Positions 27,694-39,062 are shown, counted from the stretch's first letter. The stretch: 51,683 nt of DNA from Chlorobaculum sp. 24CR (GCF_004118635.1 NZ_SDGU01000011.1:1-51683); one strand, 5' to 3'. A program made the numbers and translations. Notes: generated from the sequence alone by a model not told the origin.

Positions 27694-29709
27694 ATGATCG
27701 CCCCCGACAGCCTCATCCTTTTTTGTCACACCGATTCCGGCAACCGGATAGCGCCGCCGCACTTCGCCGCAATCCCGCGACGGTTCGGATTGCTGCTGGC
27801 GGTCGTTTCGCTCCTGGCCGCGCTGCACCTCTTCCCGGCGGCGGCAGCGTTGGCGAAACCGGCGAGGCTCACCGTGCTCTTCACCGGCGACCTGCACTCG
27901 CACTTTTCGCCGCATCACGAACTCGCGAGCGACGGAAACGTCCGCGACGCGGGCGGTTACGCCCGGCTGGCCACGGCGATTGAAACGGAGCGCCGTCGGG
28001 CGAACGGCGGTGTGCTCGTCGTCGATGCGGGCGACTTCACCCAAGGCACGCTCTACCACACCGTCTTACGGGAGGAGGCGCTCGAACTGCGCCTCATGGG
28101 CGCAATGGGCTACGACGCCGTCGCCTTCGGCAATCACGACTTCGACTTTCGACCCTCCGGCACTGCCGCAATGCTTCGCGCCGCGCGAACCAGAACCAGC
28201 GTACTGCCGCAACTGCTCATCTCGAACCTCCGCTTCAGCCAGAGCGACTCCCGCGACGACGCGCTGCAAAAGGCTTTCCGCGACTACCCGGTGCGCGATT
28301 ACACGGTCATCGAGCGCAACGGAGTGCGCATCGGCATCTTCGGCCTCGTCGGCAGGGATGCCGCCGAAGACGCTACCTTCGCGGCGCCGCTCACCTTCTC
28401 CGATCCCGTCGAGGCGGCGAGAAAAACGGTCAGAATTCTCAGGGAGCGCGAGAAAGTTGACCTCATCGTCTGCCTGTCGCACAGCGGCACCAATCCCGAC
28501 TCGCGGCGCTCCGAGGATGAAAAGCTCGCCGCCATCGCGCCCGGCATCGACGTGATCGTCAGTGGCCACACCCACACCGTACGGCACTCGCCGATCATGG
28601 TCGGAAAGACGGCTATCGTCTCCGCCGGATCGTACGGCACGTGGCTCGGTGTGCTCGACCTGAAGGTCGAGAAAGACCGCCGCGTTTCGGTGACGGAATA
28701 CCGCTTGCGGAAAATGGACGCGAGTGTGCCGGAAGAGCCGAAAATCGCCCGTATGATCGACGGCTTCCAGAGCCTCGTCGAGCGGCGATACCTCTCGCAC
28801 TTCGGCTACCGCTTCAACCAGGTGCTCGCCCGCCAGACGTTCGACGTCGAGACCACCGAACAGACCTACGCCCGCCCCGGCGAAACAGGGCTCGGCAACC
28901 TCGTCACCGACGCCTGCCGCTACGCCGTCGAAGAGGCGGAGGGCCGCCGACGCCACATCGACGCCGCCATCGATGTGCTCGGCTGCATCCGCTCGTCGCT
29001 CTACCGGGGCGACCTGCGCGTGGCGGACGCCTTCCAGACCGCCTCGCTCGGCCCGGTGCAGTACGGCTATTGCGGCAACACCATCGTGGTCGTCTATCTC
29101 ACAGGCCGCGACCTGAAAAACCTGCTCGAAGTCCACACCAGCATCGCCCCGTCGAAAAAGGACGCCTCGCTCAGCGTCTCCGGCATCCGGTTCCGCTTTA
29201 ACCCCAACCGCGTACCGTTCGACCGCGTCACCTCAGTCGAAATCGAAGGAGCCGACCACCGCTACCGGACAGTCGAAAACGGGCGACTTTACAGCGTGGC
29301 GATCAACTCCTACCTGGCCAACCTGATCGGCCTCATCAGCAAGAAATCGCACGGCATCCTCGCCATCACGCCGCGAGACCAGGCGGGCAATCCGGTGAGC
29401 GCCAAAGACGAAAGCAGGCTTACGGTGATGCGGAACAACGGCGAGCCGCTGCGCGAATGGGTCGCCCTGGCCGAATACCTCGCGTCGTTCCCGGAAAAGA
29501 ACGGCATTCCGACGGTGCCCGAACGCTACGCCAAACCCGAAGGGCGCATCGTCGCCGTAGCCACATGGAACCCAATCGCGCTGGTCGCCGGAGGCAACTG
29601 GCTCACCGCCACCGCCGCCACGCTCCTGGCAGCCGCGGTGATGGTTGTGATTCTTGTGGTGCGCCGGGTTATCGCAAAGCGAGGTCATGCTTTAAGCAAA
29701 AAGCAATAA
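27694..29709 (+). CDS. Membrane-anchored 5'-nucleotidase/UDP-sugar hydrolase-family protein
   Basis: 671 residues. It has an N-terminal signal segment (LLLAVVSLLAALHLF) and a second hydrophobic helix at the very end (TLLAAAVMVVILVVRRV), so it is a periplasmic enzyme anchored at the C-terminus. The metallophosphatase core has all ligands: GDLHSHF, DAGDFTQG, GNHDFD, SHSG and GHTHT. The second domain with ETGLGNLVTDACRYA is the 5'-nucleotidase C-terminal substrate domain. The family removes phosphate from nucleotides or cleaves UDP-sugars. The start at 27694 is chosen because the earlier in-frame ATG lies in the low-complexity leader. Confidence 0.88.
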   Translation: MIAPDSLILFCHTDSGNRIAPPHFAAIPRRFGLLLAVVSLLAALHLFPAAAALAKPARLTVLFTGDLHSHFSPHHELASDGNVRDAGGYARLATAIETERRRANGGVLVVDAGDFTQGTLYHTVLREEALELRLMGAMGYDAVAFGNHDFDFRPSGTAAMLRAARTRTSVLPQLLISNLRFSQSDSRDDALQKAFRDYPVRDYTVIERNGVRIGIFGLVGRDAAEDATFAAPLTFSDPVEAARKTVRILREREKVDLIVCLSHSGTNPDSRRSEDEKLAAIAPGIDVIVSGHTHTVRHSPIMVGKTAIVSAGSYGTWLGVLDLKVEKDRRVSVTEYRLRKMDASVPEEPKIARMIDGFQSLVERRYLSHFGYRFNQVLARQTFDVETTEQTYARPGETGLGNLVTDACRYAVEEAEGRRRHIDAAIDVLGCIRSSLYRGDLRVADAFQTASLGPVQYGYCGNTIVVVYLTGRDLKNLLEVHTSIAPSKKDASLSVSGIRFRFNPNRVPFDRVTSVEIEGADHRYRTVENGRLYSVAINSYLANLIGLISKKSHGILAITPRDQAGNPVSAKDESRLTVMRNNGEPLREWVALAEYLASFPEKNGIPTVPERYAKPEGRIVAVATWNPIALVAGGNWLTATAATLLAAAVMVVILVVRRVIAKRGHALSKKQ

Positions 29710-30001
29710 CCAACAAAAGATCGCCCGAACGTCCACGCCATTCACAACATCCACTTCGCCCACTTCCGCCAAGCGCTCGCTTCGCGGACAAATAAACAGA
29801 TTGTACTTTCCGGTTGTTGTTCTACCGACAACGCCGAAAAACCTCTGGGAGAAGCGCTCCGCGCCGCTTGGGATACCGGATGCTCGAATACAACAAAAGT
29901 ACTATATTTTGTTTTTTAAACTCAAGCGGCTCACCGGCATCAGATGACTATACGATACCATCAGGAGACAGCGCTTTCGCAATAGTTAACAATCCTGAAC
30001 C

Positions 30002-31057
30002 ATGATTTTAGGAAACGTATTAAACATCGAAACCTTCATCGACCTCGGTCTGGATCCCGGCTCGGCAAATACGCTGATGTGCATAAAGGATCAGGGCATC
30101 GTTGTCAATGAACCCACGATTGTCGCTGTTGAAAGCGATTCCGGCAAATTGCTTGCCTTTGGGCACGATGCCCTCAACATGCACCAGAAAATGCATCCGG
30201 GCATCCAGACTATTTTTCCTGTAAACAACGGACTCATCGGCGATTACGACAATGCCCAGAAGCTGTTCAGGGAGCTGCTGCACCATGTCAAGCCGAGAAT
30301 CCTCTTCGGCATTCACAGGATGGGAACAAGCGTTCCGATCGGTTTGACTGAAGTCGGAAAGCGCGCATTCTTCGATATGGCTGAACATCTGGGCGCAAAG
30401 GAGGCCTGGCTGGTTTTTGAGCCGATAGCCGCGGCGATAGGAGCTGGAATCAACCCGCTCGACACGGTTGCAACCCTGATCGTCAATCTCGGAGCCGGAA
30501 CCACGCAAATTGCCGTACTGTCGCTTGGCGGCATTGTTTCCGGAGAATCGCTTTCGGTTTCGGGCAATCAGATCAACAACGCAATCATCCAGCACCTGCG
30601 AGAAAAAAACAATCTGGCAATCAGTGAGTACGCCGCTGAACAGATCAAGCTGCAAATCGCGGCAGCCGACAGGCTCGACCGTGATAGCCGGTTGCCGGTC
30701 AAGGGCTTCAATCTTCGTTCGGGTTTTCCCGAAACGCAGGAGATCAGCACCACTGCTCTCGGCGAAGTCATCGCCGCGTCGTTACAGGAGATCGTGAAGG
30801 CAATCAAGAAGTGCATCGAAGTGCTGGCCGACAAGCCCGATGTCGCCGTCGATATTCTCGAACGCGGAATTTTTTTGACGGGAGGCGGTGCGCTGCTGGC
30901 GGGAATCGACAAAATAATCCACTCAGAAACCGGCTTGCCGGTAACAATCTGCGACGAACCGCAAACCGCAGTCATCAAAGGCCTGTGCAAGATTCTGGAG
31001 AATTTCGAACTCTACCAACCAGCGCTCATCAATAGCAAGAATAAGCATAAACCGTAA
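30002..31057 (+). CDS. Divergent MreB/actin-like protein
   Basis: 351 residues with the MreB fold and order. The usual first phosphate loop, IDLGTANT, is replaced by IDLGLDPGSANT (residues 13-24), a four-residue insertion. In the second loop, where MreB has VDIGGGTT, this protein has VNLGAGTT with Asn162 in place of the catalytic Asp. Glu140 of EPIAAAIG and the downstream IAVLSLGGIV, GNQINNAII and FLTGGGALLAGI are kept. MreB polymers guide cell wall growth. The changes suggest slowed or absent ATP hydrolysis, so this is likely a paralogue with another role. It stands alone, without mreC or mreD. Confidence 0.85.
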   Translation: MILGNVLNIETFIDLGLDPGSANTLMCIKDQGIVVNEPTIVAVESDSGKLLAFGHDALNMHQKMHPGIQTIFPVNNGLIGDYDNAQKLFRELLHHVKPRILFGIHRMGTSVPIGLTEVGKRAFFDMAEHLGAKEAWLVFEPIAAAIGAGINPLDTVATLIVNLGAGTTQIAVLSLGGIVSGESLSVSGNQINNAIIQHLREKNNLAISEYAAEQIKLQIAAADRLDRDSRLPVKGFNLRSGFPETQEISTTALGEVIAASLQEIVKAIKKCIEVLADKPDVAVDILERGIFLTGGGALLAGIDKIIHSETGLPVTICDEPQTAVIKGLCKILENFELYQPALINSKNKHKP

Positions 31058-31061
31058 CTGG

Positions 31062-31340
31062 TAGTTGTGGCGCTTTACGCTCATCGGCAACCGCGAACTG
31101 CTCGGCAAGCTCAAAGGACACTACAAGAAGGCGTTCCTCGAATCAAATAACGAAGCCCTGCGGGAAATCGCACGACAGCAGGGATGCCGCGTTCTACCAT
31201 ATGCGCCGATGCTCGTCATCATCTCCGACGATCCCGAAGCCCTGGCCGCGCAATACGACTGTACGCTCGCGATGCCGAGCGAGGTTGCTCGCCGCAACCT
31301 CGCTCGGCATCGGCAGTTGCTGTTGCTGTTGCCTGCGTAG
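31062..31340 (+). pseudogene. Truncated duplicate of the nitroreductase gene
   Basis: The text GNRELLGKLKGHYKKAFLESNNEALREIARQ matches residues 51-80 of the nitroreductase at 25777-26343, and APMLVIIS, EALAAQYDCTLAM follow. The start, the FMN-binding N-terminus and the C-terminal third are missing. Homology breaks at 31271-31311 where a perfect palindrome lies, then resumes briefly (CTCGCTCGG, GGCAGTTGCTG). The fragment starts only four bases behind the MreB-like stop. It is a non-functional copy. Confidence 0.85.
31271..31311. repeat. Perfect 18-bp palindrome inside the nitroreductase remnant
   Basis: The arms are 31271-31288 and 31294-31311 with loop TCGCC. The right arm matches the intact nitroreductase gene, while the left arm has replaced the corresponding gene sequence without changing its length. 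Confidence 0.9.
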
Positions 31341-31543
31341 CAACTCGACCGGTTCACGCCGGCACGCCCGCATCACGTATAGATACGACAACGACTTATC
31401 AGGTAACAATTTACAAAATCAACACGATTTTACAATTGTTATACTTTGATTTCACAAGTTCTTTTCGTATTTATTTTATGTAGTACCTGTTTGGTTGTTT
31501 TAACAAACATTTGTGTTTTTAACAATTGAAATGGAGATCTACC
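31341..31543. other. AT-rich region upstream of the RTX gene
   Basis: About 200 bases, low in GC, with runs of T and several TTTACA/TTATACT-like words that could form a promoter. GGAG at 31534 serves the RTX gene. No other gene is visible. Confidence 0.45.
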
Positions 31544-32590
31544 ATGCCTATTCCTTATACTTTTCTTGAAAAAGTGCCCAACGGGCCATCCATGGCATTT
31601 GCTCTCAGCAACACCTTTACCCTCTCAGACGATCCCGCTCAAAGCACCTTTACCATGGGTCAATTATTCGGGATGACCTTCAGCCTTGGAGGTAGCCCCT
31701 ATCACACCGATCACTGGGAAATCGATGCCGGATGGGGCAACGATGTCATCAACGCTGCCGCCAGCACGGAGAACAACATCTTCCGGGGTGGCTTCGGCAA
31801 TGATAACATCACGGGAGGCTCCGGTGCTGACTACATCGATGGCGGAGCCGGCAACGACATCATGATGGGAAATGGCGGCATCGATACTTTTGCGCTCTCC
31901 CGTGGGCAGGATGTGATCCAGGATTTTGAAGCAACCGTAAAGATCTACGACACCATCGATTTTGAGGGAATAACTACTTCTCCTTTTGCTGATTGGGTTC
32001 CAGACGGATATATGGGTCTTGACTGGAATAATGCGGCGGCTTTACGTCACGATTATCACTCAGGAAGCGGATATGATAATGTCCTCAACTCAGGCAATTA
32101 TGTTGGGTTCGATAATGCTGCATTGGGCCTGTCGTTCTCTAACAGTGCTGAAGATTTTGACCTTGTCAGTGCGAATATGGCGGCAGCATGGAATAATGAC
32201 CTTGAAGTGACTGTTAAGGCATATGATGATGGTGTCCTTGTCGGAACAGCAAATCTGCTCCTCGATCCAACCAAGGAATTGATTGATTTCAGTGCTTATG
32301 AAAATGCAACCAATCGATTCACCAGCATCGACACCGTTGAAATTGATGGAGTGGGTGGAACCAATGCCGGACTTGATGGTGGCGGAGAACATGTCGCCAT
32401 GGATGACATCATCCTTGCTTATGGTGAGCCTGGTGATCTGATCGATGTCCCGGATGGCTGTGATATCACCGCGTTGCTTGCCTCGGCAGTTTCCGACGGT
32501 CATGGAGGTACGGTGCTTACCTGCGGCACGGATACCGTGACCCTGACCGGAGTTGCTCCGGGAGAGTTGACCGCCGAAATGTTTGTCTGA
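31544..32590 (+). CDS. Secreted calcium-binding RTX-repeat protein
   Basis: 348 residues; the start follows GGAGATCTACC. Residues 81-116 hold three to four GGxGxDxI/L nonapeptides (GGFGNDNIT, GGSGADYID, GGAGNDIMM), which form a calcium-binding beta-roll. No N-terminal Sec signal is seen, which fits type I secretion via a C-terminal signal; the tail (GVAPGELTAEMFV) has the acidic, hydrophobic style of such signals. The rest is acidic, rich in Gly, Asp and Asn. No ABC exporter or membrane fusion gene is adjacent. Base use is more AT-rich than in the neighbours. The biological role is unknown; a surface or exoprotein role is inferred. Confidence 0.8.
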   Translation: MPIPYTFLEKVPNGPSMAFALSNTFTLSDDPAQSTFTMGQLFGMTFSLGGSPYHTDHWEIDAGWGNDVINAAASTENNIFRGGFGNDNITGGSGADYIDGGAGNDIMMGNGGIDTFALSRGQDVIQDFEATVKIYDTIDFEGITTSPFADWVPDGYMGLDWNNAAALRHDYHSGSGYDNVLNSGNYVGFDNAALGLSFSNSAEDFDLVSANMAAAWNNDLEVTVKAYDDGVLVGTANLLLDPTKELIDFSAYENATNRFTSIDTVEIDGVGGTNAGLDGGGEHVAMDDIILAYGEPGDLIDVPDGCDITALLASAVSDGHGGTVLTCGTDTVTLTGVAPGELTAEMFV

Positions 32591-32609
32591 TTTTTCCGCA
32601 TTCCTCAAC

Positions 32610-32640
32610 AAGGCCGGAAGCTCCACTCACTTCCGGCCTT
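32610..32640 (+). terminator. Hairpin after the RTX gene
   Basis: An 11-bp stem AAGGCCGGAAG / CTTCCGGCCTT with a nine-base loop, 19 bases behind the stop. There is no T-run after it, so termination is probable but not certain. Confidence 0.6.
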
Positions 32641-32721
32641 GGCGTTATCCTGTTGTGACATGCCCCGCAGCACGTATCGAACCGTCTTCAAACCAAAAAG
32701 ATCGCGACTCCCCCAACCTCC

Positions 32722-33366
32722 TCAATTCTCCGAATCCCTCAACACCTCCTCGCCCTTTTTGCCGACCTGCTCGTACGAAGTTTTATTCGTCGAGAGCGGC
32801 GAGCGGAGGACGCGGATCGGGCGGGCTTTGGCGGATTGCGCGGCGGTGATGTCGGTGTCGGAGTCGCCGTAATAAATCTTCACCTCCTTGGCGGTTATCG
32901 AGGGCGTTTTGGACTGGTTGCAGGTAAAAATCACCTCGGCTTTCTTCAAATCGAAACATTGCCTGAGAATCTGCGGCACAATGTTCACTTGCGAGCTGTC
33001 GCGAGCGGTGATGAAAACAATCGTGTCGCCGCGCTGCTTGTGCATCTGGATCAGCGCCGTGCCGGAGGCTTTCGGAATGCTGAACTTGTCGAACGTTCCG
33101 TTCATGTCGTTCCAGAACGCTTTTGACGTCCACAAGCTGTCGCCGACGGGATACCGGTTCCTGCCGCCGGGACCATCGTGATTGTTCACGCCGTAATAAA
33201 ATCCGGGACTGGAGAAGAGCACGGTGTCGTCGATGTCGAATCCGGCGACAATCGGCTGAGGCGGAAGCGTCGCCCTGATTTTTTCGACGGTGACGTAATG
33301 CACCTGCGTACAGGCCGCTGCAAACAGATACAGCAGCGCGAAAACAGCCCTGAATTTCCCGGTCAT
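32722..33366 (-). CDS. Class B-type acid phosphatase (HAD superfamily, AphA-like)
   Basis: 214 residues. A signal or lipoprotein-like N-terminus (FRAVFALLYLFAAAC) sends it to the periplasm. The HAD nucleophile box FDIDDTVLFSSPGFYYG is that of class B acid phosphatases such as AphA, which remove phosphate from small organic phosphates. FITARDSS is motif II, and KIYYGDSDTDI is the acidic motif IV. A ribosome site GAGGAGG precedes the ATG. It is monocistronic and about 80 bases from the convergent hairpin of the RTX gene. Confidence 0.88.
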   Translation of the reverse strand: MTGKFRAVFALLYLFAAACTQVHYVTVEKIRATLPPQPIVAGFDIDDTVLFSSPGFYYGVNNHDGPGGRNRYPVGDSLWTSKAFWNDMNGTFDKFSIPKASGTALIQMHKQRGDTIVFITARDSSQVNIVPQILRQCFDLKKAEVIFTCNQSKTPSITAKEVKIYYGDSDTDITAAQSAKARPIRVLRSPLSTNKTSYEQVGKKGEEVLRDSEN

Positions 33367-33683
33367 GAGTTCCTCCTCGTCGTTTTGATGAAAAGAGAAA
33401 ACGTTTCAGGAACAAACGATGAACTGAAATCGGATCACGCGAAGCACACCGGTTACGTACTGACTGCCAATCGTATCGAAGGCCGCGCGAAAAGGCGGGA
33501 AAACGGGGAAAAGCGGCCAAGCGTAAACTCTTTATAGGTACAGAAAACGGGGCATTTTCACAAGCACGCCACCGCACGGAGGCGCTGCGGCCTTACGCGG
33601 GTTTAGGTGATCGGGTGATGGTGAAAAGTGGACGATGTGGACAGGAAAGCGAGGCGCGGAAAAACACCGCGCCTCTTTCATTT
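33367..33683. other. Intergenic region between the phosphatase and metX
   Basis: 317 bases on the metX-downstream side. It holds the metX terminator and a short repeat (33628-33651) that recurs near 38566. I see no gene in it. Confidence 0.5.
33651..33675 (-). terminator. Terminator hairpin behind metX
   Basis: A 9-bp stem GAGGCGCGG (33651-33659) / CCGCGCCTC (33667-33675) lies 8 bases behind the metX stop. The tail on the minus strand is only weakly T-rich (GCTTTCC). Confidence 0.65.
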
Positions 33684-36055
<2,372 letters not shown>

Positions 36056-36139
36056 TTACGCTCCATGCAGGGGAATCGTGGTCAGGATATAGGTGCGGTA
36101 AGCGCTCAGGTGAGGTATGAAGTCAAAGGTCATGCATAC

Positions 36140-36243
36140 ATCATCTTTCCCGAATCTCCTCCGGGATGGATTTGGCACCGCTCATGTGGAATGAAGGTTG
36201 CCAAGGCTTCGCAGGGCCAGTCCCTCCGCCTTTCTGGATGATA
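36140..36243 (-). promoter_or_regulatory. SAM-I riboswitch (S-box) upstream of metY-metX
   Basis: On the minus strand the consensus core reads GGCGGAGGGACTGGCCC, then GAAGCC, TTGGCAACC, and further on GGTGCCAAATCC and a CCGGAGG hairpin. The closing P1 helix pairs ATCATC (36242-36237) with GATGAT (36145-36140). The metY start is about 110 bases further on. It should shut down the unit when S-adenosylmethionine is plentiful. I did not identify a clear terminator in the expression platform. Confidence 0.92.
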
Positions 36244-36355
36244 GCTCGAAATCTTGAAAAGAACGTTCAAATTTCATGAATCTACGACAGATGATACTAT
36301 TTTACAAGACGTTGCCATCTGCTTTCCGAAATATTGCCCGCCATCTGCTCCGCCT

Positions 36356-37642
36356 ATGACCGCACGTGAAATCGCCCTCCGCGTCCTCGTCGAACTCGAC
36401 GGAATGAAGAAATCCGACGAGCTGCTCAACCGGATGCTCGAAACCTCCCACCTCGAACGCAGCGACCGGGCGCTGGCAAAAGAGCTGGTGGCCGGAACCC
36501 TGAAGTACCGGCGGCAGTGCGATTACGTCATCGAGCGATTCTATCGCCACGACTACGCCAAAGCCGCCGAAGTGCTGAAAAACATCCTGCGCCTCGGCGT
36601 CTATCAGCTTCTGCGCCTCGACCGTGTGCCAAAATCGGCGGCGGTCAACGAATCGGTCAAGCTGGCCCGCAAGTTCAAGGGCGACCATCTGGCGAAGCTG
36701 GTCAACGGTCTGTTGCGCAACATCTCGAAAGCGACCATCGATCTCGACGCATGGACGGCTGATATGCCGGAGGCACAGCGCCTCTCGATTCTCTACTCCT
36801 TCCCGGAGTGGCTCGCCGCCCGCTGGCTCGCGCGCTACGGCCCCGACGCAACGCTCGCGATGCTCGCGCACGGCAACCTGCCGCCAGCCACCGGCTACCG
36901 GATCAACCGGCTCAAGGCCGATCCCGAAACGCTGCTGGCGAGGCCTGAACTTTCGGACGCAAAACGAGTTGCGGACGCGGAAGGACTCGACCGATTCTTC
37001 TTCTCGAAGTCGTTCGACAGGATGGAACCGCTGCTCAAGGAGGGCCTCGTCAGTGTGCAGAATCCGGCGCAGGGGTTCGCCTGCCTCTTGGCCGCGCCGC
37101 AGCCGGGCGGCGCCGTGCTGGACATGTGCGCCGCGCCGGGCGGCAAGGCGACCTTCATGGCCGAGCTGATGGAGAACCGGGGCCGCGTCATCGCGCTCGA
37201 CCGCACCCCGGCCAAAGTCGCGCGCATCGCCTCGAACGCCGAGGCGCTCGGCATCACTATCATCGAGCCGCGCGAAGGCGACGCGCTCACCTTCGATCCG
37301 GAGTGCGCGGTGGACACCCTCCTGCTCGACGCCCCCTGCACCGGCACGGGCGTTCTCGGTCGCCGCGCCGAACTGCGCTGGCGCACGACGCCCGAAAAGC
37401 TCCGGGAACTTGCGGGTCTCCAGAAAGCGATGCTCGACCGCGCCGCCTCGCTGCTCCGGCCCGGCGGCGTGCTCATCTACGCGACCTGCTCGGTCGAACC
37501 GGAGGAGAACGAGCAACAGGCCGAAGCGTTTCTGCAACGCCATCCCGATTTTGTGACGGAAGCGTCGCGGCTCACCCTGCCGGGATCGAGCGAGGGATTC
37601 GACGGCGGCTACGCCGCGCGGTTCCGCAAACTGGAGGCGTGA
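36356..37642 (+). CDS. rsmB: 16S rRNA (cytosine-C5)-methyltransferase RsmB (Sun/Fmu)
   Basis: 428 residues from the ATG at 36356 (MTAREIALRVLVELDG, the family opening). The N-terminal NusB-like RNA-binding domain covers about residues 1-130. The SAM site is VLDMCAAPGGKATF. The two conserved Cys boxes, LLDAPCTGTGVLGRR and YATCSVEPEENEQQ, supply the catalytic and helper Cys of the m5C class. It modifies a cytosine in helix 31 of 16S rRNA. The xer gene starts two bases after its stop. Confidence 0.94.
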   Translation: MTAREIALRVLVELDGMKKSDELLNRMLETSHLERSDRALAKELVAGTLKYRRQCDYVIERFYRHDYAKAAEVLKNILRLGVYQLLRLDRVPKSAAVNESVKLARKFKGDHLAKLVNGLLRNISKATIDLDAWTADMPEAQRLSILYSFPEWLAARWLARYGPDATLAMLAHGNLPPATGYRINRLKADPETLLARPELSDAKRVADAEGLDRFFFSKSFDRMEPLLKEGLVSVQNPAQGFACLLAAPQPGGAVLDMCAAPGGKATFMAELMENRGRVIALDRTPAKVARIASNAEALGITIIEPREGDALTFDPECAVDTLLLDAPCTGTGVLGRRAELRWRTTPEKLRELAGLQKAMLDRAASLLRPGGVLIYATCSVEPEENEQQAEAFLQRHPDFVTEASRLTLPGSSEGFDGGYAARFRKLEA

Positions 37643-37644
37643 GG

Positions 37645-38559
37645 ATGGCCGAACCCGATGCGCCGTGGCGCGACGCGCTCGAAACCTTCCTGAACTACCT
37701 GACCCTCGAACGCAACTTTTCTGCCAACACGCGGGCCTCGTACCTGAACGATCTTGGCCGCTACCTCGCCTGGCTGCACGAGGGCGGCGTCAAGCCAGGC
37801 GAGGCCGCGCCGGGCGACATCCGCAAATTCATACAGGAGCTGCACGACATTGGCCTCGAAGCAAGTTCGGTGGCCCGGAACATTTCGGCGATCCGCTCGT
37901 TCCACAAGTTCCTGCTCACCGAGCGGCTCGCGGCGATGAACCCCGCCGAGAACATCCACCAGCCAAAACTGGCCCGCTACCTGCCCGCCGTGCTGACCGT
38001 CGAAGAGATGACGCTGCTGCTCGACGCCCCGCTCAGGCGTCACCCGACCGGTAAATTCATGCTGCGCGACAAGGCGATGCTCGAATTTTTCTACGCCACG
38101 GGAGTCCGCGTCAGCGAGCTGATCGACCTCAGCCGGCTGAATCTGCACATGGATGACGGCTTCGTGCGGGTCTTCGGCAAAGGCTCGAAAGAGCGACTCG
38201 TCCCTATCGGCCAGACGGCCATTTCGTGGATGAAACGCTACCTCGACGAGCTGCGCCCCGCCATGACGAGCGCGGCGTCGTACGACACGATCTTCCTGAA
38301 CTCGCGCGGTGGCAAGCTCTCGCGAATGGGTACGTGGAACATCGTGCGGCAGTACGCCATCATCGCGGGCATCGAAAAACCGATCAGCCCGCACACCTTC
38401 CGCCACTCCTTCGCCACCCACCTGCTCGAAGGCGGCGCTGACCTGCGCGTCGTGCAGGAGATGCTCGGCCACAGCTCCATCATCGCCACCCAAATCTACA
38501 CCCACATCGACCGCTCGTTCATAAAAGAGGTGCACCGGAGCTTTCACCCGAGAGGGTAG
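37645..38559 (+). CDS. XerC/XerD-type tyrosine recombinase
   Basis: 304 residues. The N-terminal SAM-like core-binding domain covers about 10-95. The catalytic set is complete: Arg155 (ATGVRVSEL), Lys179 (FGKGSKER), His250 and Arg253 (HTFRHSFATHLL), His276 (LGHSS) and the nucleophile Tyr285 (QIYTHID). The length and the lack of an extra C-terminal block fit the chromosome dimer resolution enzymes rather than an integron integrase. The start at 37645 is chosen because GGAGG lies upstream, and it leaves a two-base gap behind rsmB. XerC and XerD cannot be told apart here. Confidence 0.93.
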   Translation: MAEPDAPWRDALETFLNYLTLERNFSANTRASYLNDLGRYLAWLHEGGVKPGEAAPGDIRKFIQELHDIGLEASSVARNISAIRSFHKFLLTERLAAMNPAENIHQPKLARYLPAVLTVEEMTLLLDAPLRRHPTGKFMLRDKAMLEFFYATGVRVSELIDLSRLNLHMDDGFVRVFGKGSKERLVPIGQTAISWMKRYLDELRPAMTSAASYDTIFLNSRGGKLSRMGTWNIVRQYAIIAGIEKPISPHTFRHSFATHLLEGGADLRVVQEMLGHSSIIATQIYTHIDRSFIKEVHRSFHPRG

Positions 38560-38701
38560 CTGCTGGTGGACGTTGTGGACTTGGTGGACAGGAAAGCGCG
38601 GGTGATCTTCTCTTTCAATTCATAATTCAGCATTCATAATTCATAATTCGCCTTACCCTTTCATCACCCCCACCGGCACCAGCCTTGCGACTTTCCTCGC
38701 G

Positions 38702-38947
38702 ATGCCTGCCGACACCACCGACGACCGCACGAAGCTCATGGGCGCGCTGAAAGACGCGGGTATTCCCTCGGCGATCTACTACCCGATTCCGCTGCACCTC
38801 CAGAAAGCCTACGAAAATCTCGGCTACAAACCGGGCGACTTCCCGGTTTCGGAAGAGTTCAGCGCAAGGGTTTTCGCCCTGCCGATGCATCCGTACTTGA
38901 AGGAAGAGGAGATCGATCAGATTTGCGGGGTGATTACGAGGGCGTGA
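38702..38947 (+). pseudogene. C-terminal fragment of a DegT/DnrJ/EryC1-type sugar aminotransferase
   Basis: 81 codons reading GIPSAIYYPIPLHLQKAYENLGY, GDFPVSEEFSARVFALPMHPYL and EEIDQICGVI. This is the usual C-terminal tail of PLP-dependent 3-aminosugar aminotransferases, about 380 residues long in full. The N-terminal three quarters, with the PLP Lys, are missing, and the upstream 100 bases are low-complexity, with ATTCATAATTC repeats. It is a remnant left behind the xer gene. Confidence 0.8.
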
Positions 38948-39062
38948 GAAATTGCCGGGAGCGCTCGACGGTGTAGTAACCGAAGCTGTCGGCGCTTCCG
39001 GTTTCGCCAATGCTTTGTTGGAAAAGAATAGCTATGCAATGTAATGTTTTCAGATACCTCCT

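Noticed and set aside
37645-38559. The Xer recombinase as the integrase for the FRG cassette
   Set aside because: It has the size and motif set of XerC/D, lacks the extra integron-integrase segment, is paired with rsmB, and is 29 kb away.
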